A stretch of 64,000 nucleotides of DNA from Trichobilharzia szidati. Its lineage: Eukaryota > Platyhelminthes > Trematoda > Strigeidida > Schistosomatidae. The notes below the pieces were generated by a model. It did no database searches. It was not told the DNA's origin and saw only the letters and a list, made by a program, of their open reading frames with translations. The DNA is taken from positions 134,202,920 to 134,266,919 of the forward strand of contig OX235279.1 of assembly GCA_944472155.2 (NCBI GenBank). The letters run 5' to 3'. Both the position numbers and the translations under genes were made by a program. Positions 1 through 13,900 of this stretch are shown in pieces; the first letter of the stretch is position 1; the number at the start of each line of letters is the position of its first letter.

Positions 1-1830
1 CTCTGAAGGAAATGTTTGAGGAAACGTGTACAACTGTTCTAAGGAGAAAGAAGAGACAAGACAAGAAGTGGCTCCCGACAAATATCTACCTGGAAGCCAA
101 TAGAAGAGAGGAGGATGGTGAAATAGAAAATAACTCAATGCAATGATGTGCAACAGAATAAGGAGCAGCTGAATTCAATGTACACTGCACTGAATAACGA
201 AAGAAGTGAAGAAGAGTGCTAGGAAAGACGAAAGACAGTTCTACGACACACTGACCGCCAAATTAAGCATAACAAGCAGGCCGCAGGTAGGAGACACGTC
301 AGAACACCATATCAGACAACCAGACTGCTCGCTATCCAGGAAGAGATCAACCCAGATGACAAAACCAATAAAAGATGCTCAAGGGAACCTAATGACCAAA
401 AGAGGAGAAACAAATCAAACAATGGTCTGATCACTTCAAAGGTTTCTTGAATCGACTGGCATGGAATCATGCTCTTGTGCACGCCAAGTAAAATACTAAG
501 TCGCATCATCCGGGAGGATAAAACAGAAGCACTGGATTCGGAACTCCGCTATCTCGTAAGAAGCCAGATTCAGAAAAGGCAAATCATGTACTGATCAAAT
601 TGCAACTCTACACATCGTCATCACAGAACAAAGCATAGAATGGCAGTCAAACCTCTACCTCAAATTCATCGACTTCTAAAAGGCCTCCGACAGACAGAGT
701 TGATTGAGACGTAGTTTGGGGACCATTTCAACACAATGGCGTACCTCAAGTCTTTTTCAACCTCATTCAACAGCTGTCTATATGACAATGCCTGCCACGT
801 GTCAGGTGATCTACAACGTAGAGCCCAGAGAAGCCTTTGAAGTGAAGACAGGAGTAAGACAAGCTGGCTGTCTGCCTATTATCACCAACGATATTCTTAA
901 CTGTAGTGGACTGGATTATGCATCAGACTGTGCGTGGGGAGTGAGAAGACAGAAATAATCTGCACCGACCGATAAGAAGACTCTTGAAGATCTATATTTC
1001 GCAGATGATATATGTCTAATGTCACACAAACTCGAAGACTTACAGACGAAAACCAACAAACTGGCAGAAGTAGCTAGCAGCGGGCACAGGACTCCTGGTG
1101 AACACAGAGAAAACGGAGGTGATGAAAATAACCGACTAAAGTAACAACAACAACCAGCACCAATCACCGTCAACGGGAGAGATTTAAGAGAGGTTGCCTC
1201 CTTTATTTATCCAGGGAGCATCTTTTCAACTACAGGCACACCGGATGAAGATGTCAAAGTCTGAATCGGAAAGGCAAGATACGCATTCATCACCCTGAAA
1301 CCAATTTGAATTTCTTCTGCACTCCATTGCATAAATAACAAGATTCGGATTTTGAACACCAATGTCAAGTCGGTCAGTTCTTCTATATGGGTCAGAAACT
1401 TGGCCTGTGTCACGAAATGGATTTCCAATAGGTTGCAGACTTTCATCAACAGCTGCCTTCACTGGCTCCATAATGAAGATCAAATGGTTGGCAAAGAAGA
1501 ATAAGTAACAAGACAGTGTGGGGACAAAACTACGAAGAGTCGATTAATCAAAAGATATGCCGGAGAAAATAGAGATGGATTCGACATACACTGAGGAGGC
1601 CATCGAACGATATGGCGAGCAATGCAGGCCATCGCTCGAATGGAATCCAAATGAGAAGCGACGAGTGGGTCGTCCGACGGTAACATGGAAGAGATCGTGT
1701 GAGGAGTAGGTGAGGGATTATTGACAATCGTGGACCCGGCTGAAGAGGACAGCAGAAAATGGAACAAAGTGGAGATGTGTTGCTTAAGACCTATGTTCCA
1801 CTCGGAACCCTAGGGAATAAAAATAATAAC
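1..1830 (+). mobile_element. Degenerate RTE-clade LINE, RT domain to 3' end
   Basis: Remnant of a non-LTR retrotransposon whose 5' part lies outside the window. Broken frames read as RTE reverse transcriptase. There is a linker with KDAQGN near 370-400, a FADD-type catalytic box followed by ICLMSHKLEDL near 990-1050, and a C-terminal stretch near 1560-1770 that matches the usual RTE tail (RRVGRPTVTWKR near 1655-1690). The 3' end reads 'ctatgttccactcggaacc' and then an A/T-rich tail at 1790-1830. Many stops and frameshifts make it non-functional. The same terminal motif occurs at the 3' ends of the tRNA-headed SINEs at 8520, 13114 and 39170. The clade call rests on remembered family motifs. 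Confidence 0.8.
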
Positions 1831-2409
1831 TTTTAGGTTGTATGTGACTGTTAAAAAACTGAGGATGTTCAGTGATATCTATAAAATAAACTGACATCAT
1901 CTTATTCTGCACAAACCGTTGTTTTTGCTTTATCAAATTTAATATAGCAATACTCGATATTTTAACTGATCAACAAGTTTTCCAACACGAAAAAATGTCA
2001 AGTGACGAAACAATTAATACCATATTATAATTTCCCAGACCGTAGATGTTACGAATTTCCTGGAATAATTTGAGCGCAGTGTCAAACTGAATCATTATAA
2101 ATTATTTAAAACAGTATCATACATAGAGTAATTCATAAAATGTATCGGTGCTGGAAAGAGGGGTATTATTATACAGTTAGTAGGCTAATGTAAAACGGTA
2201 CATAACATGGTGTGAAATTTGATGAGACAGGATTCAACACTGTAAAAACATTTTTTGGATTTAGAATGACAAGTTGGACAAGTGGAAACAATTCAAAGTG
2301 AGAATAGTATCAATAATATTGATGATAATAATAACAATCGTAGTAATGAGGGAAAGGTATATAGAATAACTACATAAACAAAATAAAGAAAATAGATAAA
2401 TAAACGTCT

Positions 2410-2690
2410 ATCCCTCTACGGCCAAGGCAGAAGTAGGGATTGTACATGCTTCTTTTGTACACAAATGTCTGGCTTAAATTTATGAATGGCCAAGGCCTCC
2501 ACTATCTTTAGAAGTTTATAACGAAGAAAACTCGCCAAGTTAGCATGGATTTGGTAGGTGATCTTAAAAGCATGTTGAGGGTTGGTAGAGTGATAGGAGT
2601 CGATTAAGTGTTCTAGAAAAGAGCTTCGCACACGCTTCCTTTCTCCTCCTTTCTAACTTGATGCCAAGTATGTGAAAATGTTCCTTTACT
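2410..2690 (-). pseudogene. PLE fragment: C-terminus of GIY-YIG endonuclease ORF
   Basis: The minus strand encodes about 70 residues including SSFLEHLIDS, AFKITYQI, EALAIHKFKPDICVQKKHV and a C-terminal LPW. This is the typical end of schistosome PLE polyproteins (EAIAI..KP.LCVQK). The catalytic GIY-YIG half is missing, so this is a dead fragment. It lies downstream of gene 1. The flanking 1832-2410 is AT-rich and I recognise nothing in it. Confidence 0.7.
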
Positions 2691-3537
2691 TCTTATAAGA
2701 GAAAGGGAAGTGATTAACTTTGATTGTGCTCTTTTAACAAGATTTCGGAATTCAATTTCGATTGAATTACTTTTTGTAGCCATAGTTGTTAAACAATGAC
2801 TGTTTTATCTCTAAGCTGTAAGTATTTGTGAAGGCAGATATAACCACTCTTAACTCAAAAACAAGTTCGACCTGAAACAATCTTACAAACAATTTCTAAG
2901 ATTCATAATTACTCATCTTTCTTTGAAATTTACACAACCTATGAGTCACACTCCTTGGTCAGATTTCAGATTATTAAGTAATTCATAATAATCGAACATA
3001 TTTATAGCTCAAGATTAAAAATGACAATCGTGTTGTGTTCTCTAAACCCTGATATGTGATGCTGAATATTTAAATGCCAGGGCAATTTGTTTTTTAAGCA
3101 TTTGATTCCTTATTTAGCTGGTAAATAGCTGCAACCTTAGTGTTACTTAGATGTACTGTCAAAGCAAATAAATCTCCCCTTAGTGTAACATGATTAAGTC
3201 TATATATATTACTACATAATGAAAGGTTCTGGTTGTAATAGACTTGGCTATTTTACTGATGAAACTGTTTACAACACCTCACTCTGCTGTCTAGGGTCAA
3301 GTAGTATATATTTTATCATACCACTGATAAAGACCACAATCATGTAAGCCATGAAGTGTAGAGTGCAGTCTTATGCAGCTTAGGTATATCTTTTTTTATA
3401 TGTGTTCTCGGACCTACTTGGATTGCTTAAAGCTGATAAGAAGTCTGTTAAATTATATGCGTCACTGGCACTTTATTCCGTTATATTGCTGTTGTAATTA
3501 GTGCATATTTCATACATTTGGTTCCCTTGATAAATTT

Positions 3538-4250
3538 CGATAGAGAAAGAAAGACCAGATTTGCAGTATAAAATGATATCATCATTCTATTTCACAGGTT
3601 CTCATCAGCTGAAAACTACCTGAAATTACAATGCTTATAAATAATGACATTTCATACTTCAATGTTCCAAAGGTAACAGAGAAAACATTACAAGATGAAC
3701 GCATCTGGAGTATAAGTATTAGAATTCCTAGTTTAAGTTACCATTAATTTATATGGCATCAAACGATTGCAATCAAGCGTCTCAGACCAAACTTATGCAC
3801 ACAGACAGAGAGAGTGTAGTCGATCTCTCACTCGCTTTGTAACCGTGTTACTTTCATTACACTGATCAGTCATACACACTAGTGAGCTAAGCTCACTAAG
3901 CAAGTTTTCAAATTTTCAAACTGATGAACTTTGACATTCTTGAGTTGCCCTTTTGATGTACAAGCTAACACTGTTTATTAGACTTTTCTGTTTTCTGTCT
4001 TTTCTCACCTCCCTTTTCTTCTCATAGTTTGATAGAATATGAATTGATGATAACTTAAACTAAGAATTGTAATGCTTATATTCCGGATGTGGTCATCTTG
4101 TAATGTTATCTCTATTACCTTTCAAACCTTGAAGGATGAAATATCATTATTTATAACCATTATAATTTCAGGTAGTTTGCAGGTGATGAGAGTCTGTGTA
4201 ATGGAATGGTATCATTTTATACTACAAATCAGGTCTTTCTTTCTTTATCG
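3538..4250 (+). mobile_element. PLE 3' fragment between inverted terminal repeats
   Basis: A PLE C-terminal coding scrap and 3' UTR (about 3765-4030, plus strand; residues [15 protein letters not shown]) lies between inverted copies of one terminal segment at 3538-3757 and 4031-4250. The arms are about 220 nt long and imperfect. The same terminal segment and coding scrap recur at 52610-53130, so this is a family and not a chance hairpin. Inverted terminal copies are a known PLE habit. On the minus strand of the left arm, CTGATGA (3602-3608) and GAAA lie on either side of a weak stem, which suggests a decayed hammerhead. Confidence 0.7.
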
Positions 4251-4947
4251 TAATGCATGTTTAGTTGTTACTTCTTTTCCAGAAATAAAAATACAACAAG
4301 CAGACAAAAACTATTATATTTTTCATTAAAAAAATACGTCCTTTAATATAAAATAATTCTATTTGTCATCTGTGCAATGAATAAACGAAAACGTTATGTT
4401 TATGATTTTATTCAAATATGATATCGCTTATAATGACACTGATAGTTACTTCACAAAAAATAAATCTTTGAATCAGTAGATGTATGGTGTATTATTTTGA
4501 CCAGCCAGCTCTTTTCCATTTGAAAAGAAATGTCTTCACATAGACTGTGATTTCCTTTCATTTGGCACCACTGCTTGCCTGGATTTGTTTCAAGCCTTTT
4601 GGAAGTGTTCTATTATTTTAGGGGGGTAACACAAAAAAGATCTAGATGTTAAAAAAGAACTTCAGAAGCATCCGAATAAAAAGTATACCTGACACAAATT
4701 AGCAGATGTCTCTTCTCTGTATCTCTTTCACCCAAACATACTTAAGTCTACAATAATCAGTAAAGAAACCTAAATAAACAAATTATTCTGAGGAATTCAG
4801 TGGTTTTTATACTGTGATGTCTACATGTTAAAAGAATTACATGTTTGACTTCCAACAGCGAAGTGTTGAGTAGTTCAGATAATAATGCTGACGTCAGCCT
4901 AATTTTCTAGGGAAGAGAGTAGTGCAAGATTCAAGGTCATGGATGCG

Positions 4948-7900
4948 TTATCTTGTCAATTGGTTGTTCTTTTTCATCCACTGGTTTTCCGGTGAAATGG
5001 ACAGTTCTTTTCGACGTTTCTCATGTTCTAACCTGGTTAAATCAGTTTTTGTGTCTGGAGGTAGCTGTTAAAACAGCTTGCACAGCTTTGTCATAATTAC
5101 TATTTGAGTCATATAATAATTAAATACGTTAGATATTACTGTTGTATAACATTCTATTATAAACTGGAATGTTTTATTAGTGCTTCAGACGTATAAAAAG
5201 TCCAAAATCATACAACTGCTGCAAAAACTCCTTGATGTGGTAACAATATTGCAAACCCTTAAAATAACCCGAGTTCCGGATGATACAACGAAATGTGTTA
5301 TTTCATCATCATGTTCACATACAAGGGTCTATCTTTGCAGAACTTTAAGCTTGAAAGCCTGCTAAAATGTCTATAGTATTTTCACTAATATATTCATAAA
5401 CACCGTTTTTTCTTTTGCAGACTAGGTCTGTAGACATCTTAGGTGAATAGTCTCAAAATTGTTTCCACTGTCAAATGCATAATTGTAAATAGAGACCACT
5501 TGTTCCTACGATTCTCATGGTTCGTGCTGAAATTTAATTTGTAACATCCATATGCTTGTAAGGGTTTATGTTGATGCTCAAGTTAACTGTTATTAAGTCA
5601 TACAGTCTGACGAATGCGTGAAACTTATAATGATTGCGAACAAAGTAGCACAATGAGCAGTGCATATGAGAAAGTAGTCAGAACAATTATTATTATTATT
5701 ATGCTAAAACAATTATAATTACAGTCCAGTGAGTTCTCTAAGCGGCTGTACGGAAGTAGTGGCAGATCTTAAGTCGTGTGCATTCAGAACAGCTACGATA
5801 GACAAGCGTAGAACAAAAACTACGCATATTGCATTCTCTGTTGACTGCCTATCTTCAGTAAACATTTAACCCACGTCTTTTTTAATTAAATTTTTAGATT
5901 TTTCCGTCAATTGATTGGTCTTAGGTTGACATGTCGGCTTCTTGTACAGATGCTTCGACGATGTCTGGGCATTTAATTGGAATTTAATTGGTGGATGGTA
6001 ACTAGCAGTGGAATTCAAGATGCGCATTTCGTTCTAGTTTGGACTCGTCATCTGGATGTACCTGCATTTCCCATTTAAATTAACATCACCCGTTGCACAA
6101 GAGGTGGCTCTCGTGGCCCAAGTGGTCTAGTGGATAACGCTTTGGCGTTTGAAACTATGGGCACTGGGTTCGAGCCTCGGTGAGAACATCATCACTCACT
6201 GGGAAATGCAGGTACATTCGGATGAAGAGTTCCAACTAGGAAGAAATGCGTAACCTGGATTCCACTGCTAGTCATTATCCACCAATTTAATCTAGGTCTT
6301 CCCTAAAGTTTGATTTTTAGGAATACGATTTGAAATGAAGTTGTGCTATGTGTTGAATGAATTAGCGAAATGTCTTATAATCTCAAACGTCATTTAACAA
6401 AGAATTATGAGTGGGCTGGAATTTCGACATATTCGATTGAAGGTAAGCGACATATTGCTAGGTTATTCAGACAAATTAGAATAAATGTATCCAAATACTA
6501 GTTCACTCATTATCCTATATAATATTTTGAATAACTTAGCAACATGCCGTTTACTTTCAGTCTATTCATTCTAATGTATCTGTGTCGTGTACCTTCAGTC
6601 TGAATTTACTTGATCATATGAAAATTAAATTTATAACTAAATTTGGCACACCACTATAAAAGTAGGCCAATAGCAGTGAAGCCAGCCAAAAGCAATTGAA
6701 AACTGTCTGTAGCCATTTGCGCAACACGCATACTCACTTACATACAACATCCATGCATACTTTAGCAATTTTACAGTGATAAGTTGACAATGTCAATACA
6801 AATCAATGGTGACTAATCACATGTAATCAGTATGTGAAAATATTCAGCCTTATTTGACCTTCAAACGACACTTTATTTTTCGGGGCCTAATGAAATCGGG
6901 TAATTCTGCTGCTTATACAGTGAAATGTTAAAAACTTGTTTTAATATTTTAAATAGACTGGCGTCATTTTAAATTATTTCATAAAAATTTCAAAAATTTC
7001 AGAAATTATCCAGGTTGATAAACGACATACCAGTGAAGTTTAAGTGATTTCAATAAAGCTAAGCTATGCCACAAATATCGAAACAAAAAAAGTGTTCTGC
7101 ACTGCAAAGTCAAAAGTAAAACAGTTATCTTGCAATCTTTCTTCTTTCATACATTTCTGAACTAAAAGCTTAGTCCCAATTTATGATGGCTTACTCAAAC
7201 ATAGTGAATGTTGAAATAACTAAGTAAGGTTAAGCTCACTTGGATTGAAAGTGTATACATAACAAAAAGAAAAACAACATAACTTGCTCATTTACATTGC
7301 AAAGATCATAGTGCATAACACCATTGCTGCACACACGAAGAAAACGGTGCCAGGGAAAAACGTCACTGTCGCTCCATATATTAGTGGAAACAAAGTCAAA
7401 CTAATTAGGTATCCCACACGTGAAATAAATGCCGAAAGTGATAAAACGAATCCTGTTGTGAAGTAAACAAACAAATCGATTATTTATATCTAAATGTTGT
7501 ATACAGCTTAATTCATGTTTTGAGGAGTTAAAGAGAAATTTCCACTTGGTTATCGCTTAGTTTACATTCCTTTCGGATTTGAAAGCAGGAAGTATCTATA
7601 GAATGAATTAATGCATTTGACAATTTTCAATTTTCAGTTTTCAAGGTGTCTTGAAGTGCTTCAATAGCAAACAAAGTCTGAATATGAGATTATTGTTCCC
7701 TATTTGATTACCAAGCATTCTTTTTTGCTAACTGAATCTTTTCGATTAATTTCTATGCAAAAGTGACGATACAAGTGAAGTCTGTTTTAGTCAGTTAACA
7801 ACATACACAAGTGGTCCGGGCAAATACCTTGAAATAGTGCATTCTGACACTTTCATGGAGTTATTGTAATACCCTAAACGTCTTACAAAAACTTGGTCAT

Positions 7901-10900
7901 GATACCTATATTGAGACGTCGAAAAGAGGGCACACTACTCAGGGTTTTACAGAGCCAAAATAAGCAGTAAAATTTTTCCATGTAATGTAGAAACATGAAT
8001 TACACCTGAAACACCTAATATTGGGACTGAAATGGTCATAACAGAATACACAGGCTTCTGCCTTACTGGATAAGTGCTAATTCATCAGTTTTCCCTTCGA
8101 TATGTTTCTATTCCATAGGTGAACAGTATAGCTGCTTTATGCAAGTATTTTATTTCTGAGATATGCCATTTACTTCGATATTGCCAGGATATTTTGTTTC
8201 TTGGTGAGTAGTTCCGAACCGAGAAATCGCATACTCATTTCTACTCATCAATTTCCATCATTTATGCTTTTCTTCAAGCAAAAAAACTTAAAACAATTTT
8301 GATAAGTTATAGTTTTACTAATAGTAGAACGGTAGCTATTAAAACATTGATCTCTTCTCAGTACTTACCAAAATCTGTTCAAGCTTAGAGATATCAGTGA
8401 AGTATGTACACAATACGTTTAATCTTTTATCACAGTACACATTGTCTGCAGAATAAATCTTTATCAACTTTTTTAATCATTTCGGATATTTAATGCAAAT
8501 ATCTTTCTCATGAAAGAAGCCGGGTCGGTGGCACAGAGGTAGAATGCATGTGGTCCGGGGTTCGATATCCAGCCGACGCACTCCTAAGCCCCGCTAAACT
8601 AGTAATAAGACCGGTAAAGGGTGAAGGTTGGGGATGAGACTGCAACCCCATCCCGCAAAAATAAAAACCACTCTTACCGAAACTTCAAGCCTTTATTTTA
8701 AAGCCCTATGTTCCATTGGGAACGTAAAGGAATAAAATAAAAAATAATACTATGAAAGAAGTATACAATCAAAAGGGATTTTTCAAAAGCTGGAAGTGAC
8801 AGGAACTTCACAAACTTCTTTTACAAATCCAAAATATTTTTGTGCTTCATCAGTACGAGTTAAGGAATTAAAACATTCAGAAATTGTCCGTCTTACACAA
8901 TTTTAGCGATATCTAACCACAAGTAACTCGAATTCACTTAATCTAACTTAAGCCACTCCCTCGTAGGCCAGTACTTTTCAATTTATTTTAATTTATTATT
9001 ACAAATGAGCTATATATATACATATGTATAAATATATGTATATATATAAATTTATTTAGATACAAATAAAATGTTTCATGCTTGCTGAATTACCTTGTTT
9101 TCCTTTTGACGTAACTAATGAAATTATAGCTCGAATTTGCGGGATCAGCGCATTTTTCACCAATCTTAAGGCAGAAGCTGACAAAAAAATGTAAATAGAG
9201 AAAAACTATACAGCTAACTTACTAGTTTATAGTTAATCTAAGTGTAAAACAAATGATCAATTAAATATGCAATACACTAAGTGATCACCTCAGATTTTCT
9301 ATTATTTGAGAATAAAATTCATGTATGGACACGTCTTCATTTCTAATCCGAAGTTTATGCTGTTTTTTGTCAAGAAATTACAGTATACTGATGGTATTAA
9401 GCACCACTGTTATCTACGAAAATGAATCATCAAAATTTTTCCCAATAACAAACATACTTTAACTTCGTATTAAACCAGATTCAGTTTTGATATCCCTGTT
9501 GATTGATTGAACCGAAGTGTTCGGCCTCTGTTGACACACCGGCTCTTTGTTCGGATGCTTTGACGATGTTTAAGGATCGACTTGCAGTAATTTGGTGGAT
9601 GGTGATTAGCAGTGGAATACAGGATGCTCATTTCATCCAGACCAGACTACTCGGGCCACGAGAGTCTAGTGGATAACGCTTTGGCGTTTGAAACCATAGG
9701 TGCTGGGTTCGAACTTCAGCCGGAACACCATCGCTCACTGGGAAAGGCAAGTAGATCCAAATAATTAGTCTCAGTATAAGATGAAATGCGCATGCTGGAA
9801 TCCACTGATAATCAACATCCAACAAGGTTCTTCAGAAACAGTATTTATTTGACAAAATTTGACTTCAAAAAAGTTGTTTAAACTCACCGCCATAAACAAT
9901 ATGGTTTGCAGTTGGCAGAGCAAACATGAAGGCGATACCCATCATTATTTTATTGACAAACATGAAACTCAATCCTGCAAATATAATACCTGTAATTATG
10001 AACAGTATTCGAATTTCCATTGTTGACAGATGTACATCCTCATCTTCGGGTATTTCTATGGTTTTATCTTTGTTATTTGGCTCCACTTCACGATTATGCT
10101 CCCAGTTAAATATCAAGATGGTGAAAGCGATTGATAAACATGAAGACAAAGCATCAGATACACCACTGAAAAAGTAAATAAATGAAAAATCTTTCCATTG
10201 AGTTAGTAAGGCTTTAGTACGCGTATTGGAATAAAAATTAATTTAATTTCGCTTTGATTTTGGTAGAACAGTTAAGCTATTCAGCTTGCCTATGTGAATG
10301 AAAGTTCCAGCGAAATCAAGTCTGTTGTCAGTTTGCATAGGTTATTCGCTTAACCCTATTATCAGTTATGTCTAATCTTTGTCTTGAAGTTCTGTTGTAT
10401 GCATCTCTGAGAGAGCATGTGTTTTTCCCCTGCGTCACAGTAAGTGAAATCATATACTCAGAACAGAAGAAGGATGATCTTTTGATAAAATTAGTGAATT
10501 TAATTATTTTAATATTAATGAATGTACTGTTTGCCGTAAAAGTATGAAACTTTCTTGCAAACTGCTGAATATTTTGACGAAAGTAATAATTTGACGTAAA
10601 AAGCTGACCCCGTTCTACGGTATTTACTTGAGTGATTTCAATGAAACTTATTACCTAGTCAGCGTTTATTAATGTTTTCAGCTGAATCGAAAGTCATTTC
10701 GGAAAACAAGCACAAACGAACTTCAATTGGCAGATATGAAGAATCGAGTAACGAACTGTACAATTGGTCACTGAAGCCAACAAACTATAAAAACCTCTTT
10801 TTCTACTAAACTTGTGGTCTTTTATCAAATTGTTTGAACCCGTTAAATTTTTTGAGACTGTGAGTTTAATTATGATAAAGGTTTTTTGCATTTCCCAATG

Positions 10901-13900
10901 AATGAAAAACAAAACGATATTGTTTTTACTAACGTTTCGCCACTTATTGCTAGTAGCTTTATCAAAGTATTATTAAACCAGAATTTACAAAACCTTACCT
11001 TATATATAAAATGAAGGGTATAAATTGTGACGAATAATAATAATAGTTGTAATAATAAGCAAGGAAAGAAAAAAACCAAGAGGGTTCAGGGGAAGAAGCA
11101 CTCTTGGTGAGAAGAAGAATCATCAATCCAAGTTTGGCCACGGTAGGAACAGCGTCTGGATGTGTTCTTTTTACTTACAAAGTTCCGGTTTAGTTGATAT
11201 TATTGCAACAGCTTCAGCTAAGAATAGTAGACGTAAGTGAACTGTACGTGATAACGACTTCGGAATTTGGTATGTAACCCTGAAAGCTCTGTTGACGTCG
11301 ATACTGGACACTTATGTGCTTAAGTGCATAAAAAGCTCGGTTCTATCACACTTGGTCGATACTGGACATAGCATCGACGTCAACAGAGCTTTCAGGTTAT
11401 ATACCAAATTCCGAAGTCGTTATCACGTACAGTTCACTTACGTCTACTATTCTTAGCTGAAGCTGTTGCAATAATATCAACTAAACCGGAACTTTGTAAG
11501 TAAAAAGAACACATCCAGACACTGTTTCTACCGTGGCCAAACTTGGATTGATGATTCTTCTTCTCACCAAGAGTGCTTCTTCCCCTTAACCCTCTTGGTT
11601 TTTTTCTCTCTCTGCTTATTGTTATACATAACAAATTAAATCATCGTTCATCAGCATGGGATAATTTTTGTGTTGTCTAGTTGGCCGATTGGTAAATATA
11701 GAAAAACCAGGTGTTGACTGTTGGATTTGACGAGTGTATAAAATTATAAAAGCAGTTTGTGTTCTCAAAGTGAAATTCTTTACCACGTTTGTGTTGGTTT
11801 TTTCACTTCATGGGAGAGGGGGGTGTTGTAACCAGGTCAAATTCTGTTTTCGTCCGTCATTCCTATTCAGACAATTTGGACTCCATTTGAAATGAAGTAC
11901 TTCTGATATTAGACGTTCTTTATGATTTCTGAAATTTTTCTGGATTATTTCAATATTATCAAAATCAATTTTGTGGCCTGATTCTATAGCGTGTAGACCT
12001 ATGGCTGATGATTTTTCAAGCTTTTCTAGTTCAACTGGATTTCTCGGTGGTCGAACAGATGCTCTACTGTGTTCATTTCTTCTGGTTACCTTGATTTCTC
12101 GAGATGTTTGTCCGATGTATATCGCATCACATTCCAAGCATTTTGTTTTGTAGACACAATTAGATAGAGAATCTTTAGGGATTTGATCTTTTATATGGAC
12201 AAGGTTGTTTCGTAGTGCGTCTGATTTTTTGAAGAAAACTCTAATTTTGAGCTGATTGAGTACTCTTCTGATATCGTCTGACATCTCTGCTCTATATGGA
12301 ATGACGACTCTTGGGGTCCATGACATCGGAATATGTTTGCGACCATATTTAGTGTCAGTGTTGATTTTGTTAATGAAGTTCTTTGGGTGGTTATTTTCCT
12401 TAAGAGTCTCAGTAATGTTTGATATTTCTTCTTCTGTTTCCTTCTCATCCGTTATCGAAGAGTGTGCTCGTCTAAGAAGACTTGAAACAAATTTATACTT
12501 TTGCTCTGATTAGGGTGTGATGGTATTTTGTAAATTCTGGTTTAATAATGCTTTGATAATGCTATTAGAAGCATTAAATGATGAGACGTCAGTAAAAGCA
12601 GCGATATCGTTTTGTTTATTTATCCATTGGGAAACACAAAAACTTTTATAATAATACACCGAATGCCCAAATTTTTTCAAACTGTTAAAAGTGGACTTGG
12701 TTTGAACATATATGAGTCTAATTCATTAAAAATACCCATCGATACATAAATACAAGATAAAACAGACTGTTTGTTCTTTGTGAATTCAAACAACAAAATA
12801 TCCACCAACTAAACAATTACTTTACTCGCATTTTTCACACACACCATGCTTTCAGGTTCATGTGTGTGTATCATATAAACCGACAATGCATTTCTGAGCG
12901 TCTGTCAAAGAAACATTAAGGATGATGCGTGGATAACATTCAAGTTCTGAAAAGAAAATCCAGGACGTGAAAAGCAACAAAATTCTTAAGAAAAAACATT
13001 ATGCTCCTCAAAGGTGTTTATGGTGAACATCTAACAAAAATACTACGCTATTCATAGCAACACTTGCAAAGAATTACCTTGTTACTAGGACAGTGTTCTA
13101 TACTAACACTCATTTATTTTCCTTCACGTTCCCTAGTGGAACTAGCTAGTGGCTTGAAGCTTCTGTAGCAGTGTTTATTTAACAGGATGGGGTTGCTAGC
13201 CTCATGCCCAACCTTTCCTCTTTACCAACATTATTTCTGGCTCAGCGAGGTAAAGGAGTGCATCGGTCAGGGATCGAACCCCGGATCATGTGAATGGTCG
13301 GCGAACGTCCTAACCGCTATACCACCGGCGTACCATACTAACACTCATATTTTAAAAATATTAATTATATTTGGATGGTGAATTCTGGTTAGATCAAACC
13401 CCTAACGAGTTCTTCAAAATATTCTCCATAGAGGTAAATTTATCCTACTGTTTACTGCAAACTCTGGCTTTTTAAACTTACGCGTATAAACCAACAGTCT
13501 GAGCATTCCAATAAAATGGTGGACCCATTAAGTAAATATGTATGTACTGTAAATCCACCATGATAGTTACAGATACTGCAAAAAATAGTGCCATGGCTAC
13601 TTTCAATATGGGACTGGAGGTATCTACAGCCTAAAAATCACAAAAAATCAACAGACGTTTTGTTATTAACTCGTTTTGTTGAGAAATGGTGATGCCTAGC
13701 TGCTTAAACTGTTTCTGCTACTTTCATGATCTGAGGAAAAATTCTTTAATGTGTCAAACAAAGTAGTTTAGAGTGTTTTTAGGAAAAGATGAAAAGTCGA
13801 ATTATTGGTCAGTGAATACATAACTTCTCTCCGACAGAATATTTTCAAAATAAAAATATTTTGACCGAATATCAAAATCCTAAATGTTTTGCTTATTCTA

